From Chitinophagaceae bacterium (GTDB lineage: Bacteria > Bacteroidota > Bacteroidia > Chitinophagales > Chitinophagaceae): a DNA stretch of 64,000 nucleotides. Location: the NCBI GenBank assembly GCA_947455215.1, contig CANGNA010000013.1, positions 16,069 to 80,068 on the forward strand. The letters are read 5' to 3'. Positions 10,068 to 19,400 of this stretch are shown here, one piece after another; the first letter of the stretch is position 1, and every line of letters starts with the position of its first letter. A program made the translations under genes and the position numbers. Below the pieces are notes generated by a model that was not told where the DNA came from, did not search any database, and was given only the letters and a program-made list of their open reading frames with translations.

Positions 10068-10724
10068 ATGAAACACCTTACCTCCTTACTGTTACTTGTT
10101 GGTTGCTGGCAATATGCCGGGGCACAAATGCTTTCTGCTGCTCCCCAAAAAGCAAAAGCTGCAGACACTTTGTCTTCCGTATTCGTTTCGCATTCTGTAA
10201 CGGCTTCCATATCTTTTGGCTTTATCGATGAGTACCGCAATCAGTTTGACGTGCCGGTCGGTTTCCAGAAAAACAATATATCCGGTTTTGTACCCGTATA
10301 TGGCCGCCTGGAATACGCCTTATCGTCGCATATGGGCCTTGCCGCATCGATGGTATATGATGAGTTTTATGCCAATTATTACCAGCTATACACCGGCAAT
10401 GGCAAAGAATTTAAGCGGGCGCGTACCGATATGACCACTATTTACAGCGGTGGCTTATCGCTTAACTACCATTTTGGCCATATCATTCCGGTAAAAAAAC
10501 TGGATGTTTTTCTTACAGCAGGCGTTTTACTGAACAATATTCACCACTCTGCCCGGCCACAGGGCGATAGTACGATCGCTTTTGTAGACAGAGAAGTAAC
10601 ACCCGTATTACGTGTTGGCGCCAGGTATTATATATCCAATAAATCGAGCTTTATGCTGGATGCAGGGCTGGATAAGCATAGCGTTTTTAGCCTGGGTTAT
10701 TCTGTTCGCTTCCTTAAGCATTAA
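10068..10724 (+). CDS. outer membrane beta-barrel-like protein
   Basis: Signal peptide MKHLTSLLLLVGCWQYAGA; beta-barrel-like strands ending SVFSLGYSVRFLKH. 3' end overlaps the convergent phage-like gene by 11 bp. Confidence 0.7.
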   Translation: MKHLTSLLLLVGCWQYAGAQMLSAAPQKAKAADTLSSVFVSHSVTASISFGFIDEYRNQFDVPVGFQKNNISGFVPVYGRLEYALSSHMGLAASMVYDEFYANYYQLYTGNGKEFKRARTDMTTIYSGGLSLNYHFGHIIPVKKLDVFLTAGVLLNNIHHSARPQGDSTIAFVDREVTPVLRVGARYYISNKSSFMLDAGLDKHSVFSLGYSVRFLKH

Positions 10725-11223
10725 TATTCAGCACCGGCTCTATTACAAGTGCTGCGTGCGTAAAGCTTTGCTCGTAGCGGGTGCTGTAGTCATCGAATGC
10801 CAGGCTGTAGCGCATTTCGCGTACCCGGTAATTATCGTTTCTTTTCTGCGTGGTAGTTGTCACGCGGTCTAAGCGGCCGCACACCTCTGATGGCTGCCAC
10901 CCCTGCAGCACTTTGTGTAGTTGCCATTCTATGTCGTAATAGCTGAGTGCCTGTTCTGCAAAGGGCTGCGGCGTAGCCGACGACGTGCTGCTATAAGGTG
11001 GGAAGGCCAGCCGCAGTACCACCGTACCCCGCGCCTGCTGCACATTTTCAGACAACGCGGTGAAGGAAAAATCTTCAAGAGCTATCAATACACACGGCCA
11101 CGACACCGCAGGCCGTGCAGCCTTTAGCTGGCCAAGGTCCTGGTCGGAATGTTTAATGAATGGCGCATTGGCCTTTATCCTGCTTTGTATGGACAGGAAG
11201 ATGTTGGCAAAAGGGGAGTTCAT
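10714..11223 (-). CDS. phage structural protein (Mu gp37-like / tail-completion-like)
   Basis: 169 aa; FANIFLSIQSRIKANAPFIKHSDQDLGQLK..PCVLIALEDFSF..; position in a Mu-like structural operon; weak family assignment. Confidence 0.5.
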   Translation of the reverse strand: MNSPFANIFLSIQSRIKANAPFIKHSDQDLGQLKAARPAVSWPCVLIALEDFSFTALSENVQQARGTVVLRLAFPPYSSTSSATPQPFAEQALSYYDIEWQLHKVLQGWQPSEVCGRLDRVTTTTQKRNDNYRVREMRYSLAFDDYSTRYEQSFTHAALVIEPVLNINA

Positions 11224-11308
11224 AGCATTGGTTGTTTAAAAGGTAAGGAGTAAAAAAGGTACTACAGTAAGCGGGCGTGTCAACGCAACCCGGCATATTC
11301 CTACCAGA

Positions 11309-12424
11309 TCAGGCTGGTTTGATGCCATAGGTATCGTACCAGTAAGAGGCGGGGATGCTTACCTGCTCTGCAATAGCCTTGTCTATGGCTATACGATGGG
11401 TAAGATATTCTATATCCATGTCTTTGGCGAAGACGAACTGGCCGCCGTCAACAGGGTAGCCATAGCTGCGGAGTATAGCCATGAAGTGCGGATGATTGAG
11501 CATGCACGATACATAAGCAATATCGCTGCGGGTGATCTCGTACTGCTGTTGCAGGTGTATCTTGCTTTGCGCATAGCCGCTGCTGTGGCTGCTGGTGGTA
11601 GTATCTGTATTGCCCAGCACCAGCACCGATAACTCATCGTTAAGCATTTTGATGAAGGACAGTTGCAGGTCGCCATCGCTGTTGCTTTGCTTGCCATCCT
11701 TTATCTCGAAATCGGCCTGCCGGGGCAGCAGCATGGATAGTGAACTGCCGCTCTGGTCGAGTATCTTGCGTAGCTCGGCCTTGGTCTGTTCATCATAAGA
11801 ATCGTAGCGGATGATGCGCACCGGCTGGCCAAATATCTCTATGAATTCGGCCCAGTCGCCAAGGCCGCCTTGTTTGTAAATGCACAATGGCGCGCACTTC
11901 AGGAGCAGGCCCAGGTCGGCAGCATCACCTATGACCCATACGTTATCGAGCGCACCATACGCAATACCATCATTGCCCCGCTGCTGGTAGGTGATGATGC
12001 CAATATCGGGGCGGATATGCTTGCGTGGTATATTCTTGAAAGCCAGCTCTTTACCTGGCAGGAACTCCATGCCGGATATGCCCCAGAACAAGGTCTCTAT
12101 AATAGATTGGATGACCTTACGAAACGGCAACGACCTGATGAGCGCATCGAAAGAATAGTCTTTACTGCCATTGCGCCCGAAGTACAGGTCTTTATTGAGC
12201 ACGGCATCTATCCGCTTGGCCAGCACACCCGACAAGTGACCATCGAGCAATATATCTTCATAAATATCGTACAGGCGGCTGCGGTCGGGAAATTGTATGG
12301 CGCTCGCGGTGGCCAGGGCGTTGCGCCACGTGGCTATGTCTTTATTAGAGCGATCGGCAGAGCGTACATCAAGCTGATTAACGATGATGCCGGTGGGAGC
12401 AGGTGAATTGTCTTTTTTTATCAT
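11309..12424 (-). CDS. DUF935 (Mu gp29-like) portal protein
   Basis: 371 aa; WRNALATASAIQFPDRSRLYDIYEDILLDGHLSGVLAKRIDAVLNKDL..., GWAEFIEIFGQPVRIIRYDSYDEQTKAEL-type motif (GDWAEFIEIFGQPVRI). Confidence 0.88.
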   Translation of the reverse strand: MIKKDNSPAPTGIIVNQLDVRSADRSNKDIATWRNALATASAIQFPDRSRLYDIYEDILLDGHLSGVLAKRIDAVLNKDLYFGRNGSKDYSFDALIRSLPFRKVIQSIIETLFWGISGMEFLPGKELAFKNIPRKHIRPDIGIITYQQRGNDGIAYGALDNVWVIGDAADLGLLLKCAPLCIYKQGGLGDWAEFIEIFGQPVRIIRYDSYDEQTKAELRKILDQSGSSLSMLLPRQADFEIKDGKQSNSDGDLQLSFIKMLNDELSVLVLGNTDTTTSSHSSGYAQSKIHLQQQYEITRSDIAYVSCMLNHPHFMAILRSYGYPVDGGQFVFAKDMDIEYLTHRIAIDKAIAEQVSIPASYWYDTYGIKPA

Positions 12425-12476
12425 AGAATTAAGATTGATGAATGACGGAGAACAGAATGATGGGTAATAAATTGTT

Positions 12477-12484
12477 TACTTTTG
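12477..12484 (+). promoter_or_regulatory. Bacteroidota -7 element (TACTTTTG) for 12489 ORF
   Basis: Exact TAnnTTTG match 4 nt upstream of the ATG; no convincing -33. Confidence 0.4.
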
Positions 12485-12488
12485 CTGC

Positions 12489-12842
12489 ATGAAGGTGTTA
12501 GTGCTGGAAGCGTATCGGCTGTTTTATTACCTTACCGGGGCAAAAACAGTATCGTATGTTTGTGCTATCATATTGATGAGCATACTGTATGTGATCCTAT
12601 TGATGGGGCTGGTATTGCTGTTGCAGGACATTTTCCCGTTAAGGATGTTCGCAGTGCTTTTCAAATTTCCATTCAACATAGCCACGGGCGTAGTCATTGC
12701 AGGCGCGCTCTACCTGACCACCTCTATAAAATTTGTTTCCATTACAGCACCCCATGGGCATGGCCGCCTCTTCAGGCTGGGGATGGTATTTCTATTGTGT
12801 ATGCTCATCCTGGCATATAATTACCTGCTTCGTTACCTATAG
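12489..12842 (+). CDS. hypothetical small membrane protein, antiparallel inside the leftward structural operon
   Basis: 117 aa, 3-4 hydrophobic helices, preceded by TAnnTTTG. Confidence 0.6.
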   Translation: MKVLVLEAYRLFYYLTGAKTVSYVCAIILMSILYVILLMGLVLLLQDIFPLRMFAVLFKFPFNIATGVVIAGALYLTTSIKFVSITAPHGHGRLFRLGMVFLLCMLILAYNYLLRYL

Positions 12843-12844
12843 TA

Positions 12845-13282
12845 TCAGTAATGGTTATGCCTTTTAGGGTTGCTGTTCCAGCTTATAGCATCGCCATCCG
12901 GCGGCTGTGCTGCACTTGCGGTATCGGTATAGGGCCAGCCATAGGGGCTTACGCGTTCTTCCCCGATCTCTGTTAATAGTTTAATAGCATCCTGGTATGC
13001 TGTGCGGTACACTGACTGCTCTATACCAGTGGCAGACAGGCGGATGATATGCCATACCGCAATGTCTTTTACCAGGCGCTGCAGCAACGGATCGGGGCGG
13101 GCAGGTGGTGTACTTTCTGTGCCAAATAGTTGCAGCAAATCGTAGCGGGACAGGTAGAGCATCGCCTCGCTTTCAGCGGCCTGTATGGCCTCTGTAGTTA
13201 TGCTGTCATCATTGCGGGTGATCTCGGCGATCACTTCTGCATATATGTGTGTCTTCAGGTCGGTTGGGGTGATTAGGGACAT
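12845..13282 (-). CDS. DUF1320 / Mu gp36-like phage protein
   Basis: 145 aa; MSLITPTDLKTHIYAEVIAEITRNDDSITTEAIQAAESEAMLYLSRYDLLQLFG... typical gp36 N-terminus. Confidence 0.75.
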   Translation of the reverse strand: MSLITPTDLKTHIYAEVIAEITRNDDSITTEAIQAAESEAMLYLSRYDLLQLFGTESTPPARPDPLLQRLVKDIAVWHIIRLSATGIEQSVYRTAYQDAIKLLTEIGEERVSPYGWPYTDTASAAQPPDGDAISWNSNPKRHNHY

Positions 13283-13361
13283 GGTTTTGGTTTGAGTTAA
13301 AAGGGTAAAAGGTTAAAGGGTTGAAACAGGCATTATGAACGCGGACGAGTTAAGACGAGGA

Positions 13362-13432
13362 TAGGCAAGCGGGACGCTTGCGGGTGCATAGGACGAAGCG
13401 AGACGCTTCGACCAGTTGCGGTTTATGTGGAG
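13362..13432. repeat. intergenic palindromic repeats (CAAGCGGGACGCTTG, GAAGCGAGACGCTTC)
   Basis: Adjacent short perfect/near-perfect palindromes in the gap between two phage-operon genes. Confidence 0.6.
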
Positions 13433-13498
13433 ACGCACATTGCATCTCTACGTTGTGTTTTGGAAAATGAATATATCCCGGGTTGTTTGTTGGCAGAC

Positions 13499-14077
13499 CT
13501 ATTCGTCTTTTTCTTTTGAGGGCGGGGTCTTCTCTTCTTTTTCCTCTTCTTCGTCCTCGTCGTCTGCGTCGGGGTCTTTTTTCTTTTTAGCCGGTGTGGC
13601 CTTAGGCGTGTCGCCTGTTTTTTTTGTAGCCGGCGCGACCTTTTTTTCTTTGGCTTCTTTTGGTTCTGCGGCTTCAGGCTCGGCACTTTCTCCGGTACGC
13701 TTTATGTTGGTGATCTTGCGTGTGGCCCGGTCGAAAGTGAGCTCGTATGCATTGGCCGTATTCTCGCCTATCTGCTGCACGATATAGCCTTGTATCACCT
13801 TGTTTTTGGCGGTATCATCATTATCTACAGAATCGACGGTGACAAATACCTTTACGGGCTCCTTATTTTCTTTTTGCAGGGCCGATATCTTCTTGCGTTC
13901 TTCCGAGAATTCTTTAAGCGCCATGGCCTGTCGGCGGAACACGCCGTAGTCGGCACGCTCTTTTACTTTCTGGCGCTGTTCGGGGGTGGAGTGGGGTGTT
14001 TGTGCAAACGCAGTAAAGGATAATATGCTGAACAGAACGACCGCGAGGGCTGAGGATATTTTGAACATGTGCTTCAT
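13499..14077 (-). CDS. hypothetical secreted protein with Lys/Glu-rich low-complexity C-terminus
   Basis: Signal peptide (MKHMFKISSALAVVLFSILSFTAFAQ); C-terminus ...KKKKDPDADDEDEEEEKEEKTPPSKEKDE; lies between terminase and gp36-like genes. Confidence 0.7.
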   Translation of the reverse strand: MKHMFKISSALAVVLFSILSFTAFAQTPHSTPEQRQKVKERADYGVFRRQAMALKEFSEERKKISALQKENKEPVKVFVTVDSVDNDDTAKNKVIQGYIVQQIGENTANAYELTFDRATRKITNIKRTGESAEPEAAEPKEAKEKKVAPATKKTGDTPKATPAKKKKDPDADDEDEEEEKEEKTPPSKEKDE

Positions 14078-14136
14078 TGTTTGTAAAAATAGGTAAGGTT
14101 TTATAAATGTTGTGTTATTTGACGTGTTGCTGCTGT

Positions 14137-15648
14137 TTAATTGAGCGACTGATGATTGCGCAGCAGTGCGCCCACCTCCATATCACGCAGCAGATCCAGG
14201 TTGGTGCGCTCACCGAAAATATATATGGCACCTTCTACAGCGTCGGGGCCATCATCGTGCGAGCGGCTGCCGGGGCCAAAGGCCAGGAACTGCTGCTCCA
14301 GCCGCTGCATGTGCGGGTTGTTGCGTTCCTGCTCATTAAGGAACAGCTGGCCGTTGCGGTTCAGCGGCTCCAGCAGCAACTCTATGCGCGCATATTTGTT
14401 GGTCTTCTTACGGTTATCGGGCTGTACGCAAAGCCTGACACCGCGCTTGCGGGCTTCGTTGTTTACCTGATCTATAAGGGTATGCTGCATAAATACCTGC
14501 TCCATATAGAACCTGCAAGGCACAGGCAGCCGGCTTGCGATATCTATGTGCCACTGTATCATTTGGGCAATGGTGGTCTGCTCCAGGAAGCAGGCAATGA
14601 TATGGAATTCGTCCTGCCACTTACCTACCAACACAGTGGCCTTAAAGTCGCCCTCATCGGAATAGGAAGGGTCGGTATAGCAAACAAGGCCATCGTATTC
14701 ATGTATGTCTGGCAGGTCTTTCCAACTCACCTGTTTGAACACGGCCCCTTCGGAAACCGGGTTGTTGAAATATTCCTTCAGCATAGAGGCATGGCTTTTC
14801 TGCTTCAGCACACGGGCTATATGCTCTTCGGTGTTCTTTTCCGGCCATGACGACAAGCCATCATCGTTGCGGATGTTGACGATGCCTGCGTGATCGGCAA
14901 ATTGCTGCGCGCGGGCCATGCAGCTGTCGTGGGCGATCAGGTTGCCACAGAAAATGATGGTGGTGGGCTGCGACACGGAGCGGGTGCCTATAGCGGCCTC
15001 TTCTATCCAGCGCCATTTCTTACGCACAATATCGCCATTCAGGCAATCGGCATCGGTGTCTATATCGTCGAAGAGCAGGATATCGGGCCGGGCCTCCTCG
15101 TTGCGGGCACCACGCGGGCTCTGGCCTACGCCCAGCGCGCGGAATGCAGCGCCGGAGCGGGTGATGAACTCGGCAGCCTGCCAGCTGCCCGACTGCACCT
15201 GCTGGCCATAATCGTGCAGCAACAGTTCGTTACACTCCAGGTTGGTTTTGTAGGGCATCAGCAGTCGGGTGGCATTGTCGAGGCTGTTGCTGATGAGGAG
15301 CGCATATTTCTTTTTCACCCGGGCGTTATCTGCCGGATGGCCAACAAGCGTGAGGTACAGTACCTCCAGCATGGTACGCGTGCTTTTGGCCAGCTCGCGG
15401 CTCCAGATGCGTACCTCGTAAAATTCGGTGTTAGCTATTACCCGTTGCGTAGCATCCTTGTGGAACTGTGCGGGCGAAGCGGTGCAATATTGCTTGAAAT
15501 AGTAGCTGAACCATTGCTCGGGATCGGCCTCCAGGCGCTGCCTGCGGGCTTCTTTGATCTCGGTGGGCTCATTAGGGTCTACGTCGGCGGGCGAGAGGAA
15601 TATACTGCTGAATTGGCCCCAGCTTTCGAGGGCTTGTTTGCTGGTCAT
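14137..15648 (-). CDS. phage terminase large subunit
   Basis: 503 aa; W-SRELAKSTRTMLEV (Walker-like), PDILLFDDIDTDADC, CYTDPSYSDEGDFKATVLVGK, DDGPDAVEGAI nuclease motif. Confidence 0.9.
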   Translation of the reverse strand: MTSKQALESWGQFSSIFLSPADVDPNEPTEIKEARRQRLEADPEQWFSYYFKQYCTASPAQFHKDATQRVIANTEFYEVRIWSRELAKSTRTMLEVLYLTLVGHPADNARVKKKYALLISNSLDNATRLLMPYKTNLECNELLLHDYGQQVQSGSWQAAEFITRSGAAFRALGVGQSPRGARNEEARPDILLFDDIDTDADCLNGDIVRKKWRWIEEAAIGTRSVSQPTTIIFCGNLIAHDSCMARAQQFADHAGIVNIRNDDGLSSWPEKNTEEHIARVLKQKSHASMLKEYFNNPVSEGAVFKQVSWKDLPDIHEYDGLVCYTDPSYSDEGDFKATVLVGKWQDEFHIIACFLEQTTIAQMIQWHIDIASRLPVPCRFYMEQVFMQHTLIDQVNNEARKRGVRLCVQPDNRKKTNKYARIELLLEPLNRNGQLFLNEQERNNPHMQRLEQQFLAFGPGSRSHDDGPDAVEGAIYIFGERTNLDLLRDMEVGALLRNHQSLN

Positions 15649-15687
15649 AGCGGGTGGATGTTTAGTGATAGAGAGGGAAAGACGGCA

Positions 15688-16131
15688 TCAGGCTACTTTA
15701 GCCTCATCGGCCAGGAAATCGCCGAAGGCAGCGCAAACCTTGTGCGACAGTTCTTTATCGCGCGGGCGCAGCCACAGGCAGAATTTGCGGCCTACATCGT
15801 TGATGGTGCCGAGATCAGTACTGGTATCGAGGTTGCGGATGCTGGCGGTATATTTGGTCATCAGCTCTACATCTTTCATGTTGGGGTCTGCTGCTGCGCG
15901 TATCTTTTCGCTCAGCTTGGCCAGCATATCATAGAGGATGGTCATCTGGTGGCGCTTGCTGGTGAGCAGGCCATTGCGCAGGTTGCCCCAGCTGCCCTGT
16001 CCGATCCAGTCGCGGATGGCATTTGCGGGGATATCTGTTTCTTTAGCTATCTGGTCGGGCTCTTTGAACTCTACTGCGTAAAGGTAGCGGGCCAGCGATC
16101 GGTTGAGGTCGGTATGTAATTTGTCTTCCAT
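15688..16131 (-). CDS. phage terminase small subunit-like (Mu gp27-type)
   Basis: MEDKLHTDLNRSLARYLYAVEFKEPDQIAKETDIPANAIRDWIGQGSWGNLRNGLL...; HTH-like N-terminus, immediately upstream of large terminase. Start taken at 16131 (ORF track 16179). Confidence 0.7.
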   Translation of the reverse strand: MEDKLHTDLNRSLARYLYAVEFKEPDQIAKETDIPANAIRDWIGQGSWGNLRNGLLTSKRHQMTILYDMLAKLSEKIRAAADPNMKDVELMTKYTASIRNLDTSTDLGTINDVGRKFCLWLRPRDKELSHKVCAAFGDFLADEAKVA

Positions 16132-16135
16132 GACC

Positions 16136-16143
16136 CAAAGGTG
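16136..16143 (-). promoter_or_regulatory. -7-like element CACCTTTG of the leftward structural operon
   Basis: Read on minus strand; exactly 27 bp from the end of the shared element, same spacing as CATCTTTG at 20825-20832. Confidence 0.55.
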
Positions 16144-16170
16144 AGCAGAGAAAAAATACCGGGCCCGGCA

Positions 16171-16246
16171 AAAAAGCATGATGCTATCAAAAACGTAGCA
16201 TGATGCACCGCATAGGGGGCATCATGCCACGCCATTTTGTGGATAA
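16171..16246 (-). promoter_or_regulatory. shared regulatory element, left copy (51 bp perfect core 16195-16245)
   Basis: Reverse complement of 20722-20797: core TATCCACAAAATGGCGTGGCATGATGCCCCCTATGCGGTGCATCATGCTAC; includes DnaA box TTATCCACA (minus strand 16238-16246) and GCATGATGC/GCATCATGC sites at 16176-16184, 16198-16206, 16219-16227. Confidence 0.9.
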
Positions 16247-16357
16247 GTGCCGGCAACTGCTTTAACACCAAACAACAACAAATACGATAGCAAATAAATA
16301 TCTGCCGAAGATGCCGTGCATGAGTTTTTTCTTGCATAATAAGGAAAAACGGGGCAT

Positions 16358-16388
16358 ACCGTTGGTGAACAAAAGCGACCGTTGGTGA
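16358..16388 (+). repeat. direct repeat ACCGTTGGTGA x2 at 20-bp spacing
   Basis: 11-mers at 16358-16368 and 16378-16388 upstream of the NHL/T9SS gene; candidate regulator site. Confidence 0.7.
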
Positions 16389-16418
16389 GAAAAAAGCATA
16401 AATTATGACACGGGTATA

Positions 16419-16426
16419 TACCTTTG
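16419..16426 (+). promoter_or_regulatory. Bacteroidota -7 element TACCTTTG
   Basis: Exact TAnnTTTG, 26 nt upstream of ATG at 16452. Confidence 0.5.
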
Positions 16427-16451
16427 GCGTTCCACCTAAAAATCGGGTACT

Positions 16452-19400
16452 ATGAAGAAGATATCTGCGCTTATAGCAACATTCATTTTATTGCAGGTAA
16501 CCAGCTGGGCACAGCCAGGCCATTTGGTGAAATTGTTTGGTGGTCCTGCGTATGCTGGAGTTACTCCTGTGGAATATGCACCGGATACTTTGGTGAAGTT
16601 CTCCAACGTGACGTGTTTCCATAAAGACACTGCCGGCAACTACTTTGTTGCCGACTTTGGCAGAACAGGGTTTGGCTACCGGATACGGAAGATAGAGGCG
16701 GCAACCCACCAGGTATATACAATAGCAGGTAACGGCGCATCGGGATATACGGGCGATGGTGGCCCGGCGGTATTGGCCGCATTAACTAATGTGACCACCA
16801 TGACCACAGATCATTCGGGCAATCTTTTAATTGTTGATAATGGCAACCTGAGAAAGATAAACCTGGCCACCAATATTATTACCACCCTGGCACCGGAGGG
16901 TTATTTCGGGATCAACGGACTGTATGTAGATGACTGGGACAATATATTTTATACATCTCAGTTTAGCATGTATAAACTGCCTGCCGGTGGCGGGCCGCGC
17001 ACGGTTGTGTTGAACACCTATGGCGTTAATGGTTTTTCCGGCGATGGTGGCCCGGCGGCGATGGCGCATATGGGCAAAGCAGGGGCTATAACCGGAGACG
17101 GGCATCATAATCTTTTTGTGATAGATAGCGGTAACCACAAAGTAAGAAAGATAGACGCTGCAGGCATAATAACAACTATAGCCGGCGATGGTACAGACTA
17201 CTATCATGGTGACGGTGGCCCCGCACTAAGTGCAGGGATGCGTTGGACAAGAGCAGGTGCGGGAATGCTGAAAACTGATACCGCAGGCAATGTATATGTA
17301 GCCTGCGAGACACCATTGTTCCCCTATGTAATAAGGAAGATAGATGCAGCCGGCAGGATAACAAAAGTGGCGTTTACGGTAACAGATTCGACCGGGTGGG
17401 TAACCAGCCCGGAAACCCCCGGTGGCTATTACGCTGTTGAGTTTCAATTGGCGAGCGATGGTTCGGTGCTGGTACACGACGCGTACAGCGTGTACAAACT
17501 CACCAATATGTGGGCAGGCATTACCGCGCTTGACATTCGCGATACCATAGTAACACCGCCCTGCACGATGCCTGTGATGAAAATGGCCATACATGGCACC
17601 ATAGCTGGTACACCGGCCCCCGGAGACTCTGCCAGGGTAGCTATATACTACAAAACAGACAGTGTGCACCAGGTAACACTGCCCTATGACAGGCATATTG
17701 ATGGCGTGACAGGCGACACCACCTATACCTTCGGCAGCACCGGCTACGTTATAGATTCGTTTGCGTATAACTGGCCGGGCATACATTATCCCTTTGTTAC
17801 ACTATCTGTGTTGGGAGGATATGAGGATGCTGAACGACTGCCCGCCATCAACGCGGTAAGCAGCTGTAATAACAGCTATAAGCTCATACAGGTAAGCAGA
17901 GTACAAGACACGATACTAACACCTCCTTGTGTATTTCCGGCAGTGATGAAAAGAACGCTTACCGGCACGATACAGTCGAGTTTTATGACAGTGCAGGATA
18001 CGCTGTACGTAAAATTTGATAATGACGACAGCACAATGACTGTCGCAAGATTGCCGATAGACATCAGCGATTATGAGATAAGGCCGCAAGACTGGCCAAC
18101 GGAGGTGGATAGTACCGACACATTCTATCATTATTCATACACTTACTATCATAATTATAACCCAAGGCCGCTAGACTATTCTAATCCATCTGTGGAGCTT
18201 AGCGGTCCTTATTACAGTGGTAATTTACAACTAAGGGTAAACTCCGGACTTGGCGACTATTACGGAGGAGAGTTGTGGGTGCCCCAGATGAACCCATGGA
18301 TCGTAAGCACAGATATTTTATGGGGTGCGCTGGCCGTGCCGGCATGCGATACATCTATTGTGCAGATGGATGCCATCATGCATCATTTGGCAGGGCCGTG
18401 TGCTAATCCGCTGCCCTTTAATGGCAGGATAAATATTAGTGGTACATTGCAGGGAGGTGCTGCACGATTGTCCACCATCCCGATACACGTGAACTTTGGT
18501 GACGGGTCGGACACGTTCATCCGCATCAATAATATCTGGACAGATGGTATGGGCAGGTTTAATTACAGTGTGCCGGAATTCCGCCACCTGTACCTAACTG
18601 CAGGTACTTATTTCCTGTATATAACATTAGACACAGCAGTGGCGGTGCTGGATTACAATAGCACAGCCTCGGCCGTTACACTAACAAATGACTGCTCATC
18701 AGCAAGTGGTACCTTCTTTATAGATGCTAACCACAACTGCGTGGCCGATGCCGGCGAGATAAGACTGGGCAGCTGGCCATTTATAGTAGTGAATAATACC
18801 ACCCACGATACTACCAACTATTGGTGCGACCAGTATGGCAACTACAACGTAGCGCTGTCTGGCACCGACAACTATACCATCATATCTACCCACCAGAACT
18901 ACTATGATGGTACCAGCGTGTACGATTCGCTGACACCAACATGCCCTGCCAGTGGGGTGTACCATGTTACAGCTGCTACAGGTACATCGTTCACCCAGAA
19001 TTTTGGCTTTGAATGCTCGGGTATTGGCGGTGCAGTAGACATGAACATATCCGGCTTTGGCTGGGGTTTTGTGCCGGGCGACACAGGCGTGATATCGATA
19101 TGGGGCAGTAATGAGTGGGGCTATATGTGCGACACCCTGGCATCGACAGTAACGCTGATCAAAGACAGCAGGCTGGCCTATGTGGGTATGTGGAATGGCC
19201 CGTCACCATCATCGGTAAGCGGTGATACGCTAACGTGGCATTTTTCTACAGCGGCAGGCCTGCTGGACTTTAGCGCCAATGTAAAGGTAGCATGCGCAAC
19301 CACGGCTAGTATGGGCGATACACTGCACAATATGCTGATGATAACGCCAACAGCATTGTCCGACCCTTACCTGGCCAATAACCAGTATAGCTGGAGCGAA

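Noticed and set aside
14107-14850. 247-aa ORF overlapping the large terminase gene on the plus strand
   Set aside because: Shadow of the terminase coding sequence.
14890-16119. 409-aa plus-strand ORF opposite the terminase genes
   Set aside because: Shadow ORF; minus strand encodes recognisable terminase subunits.
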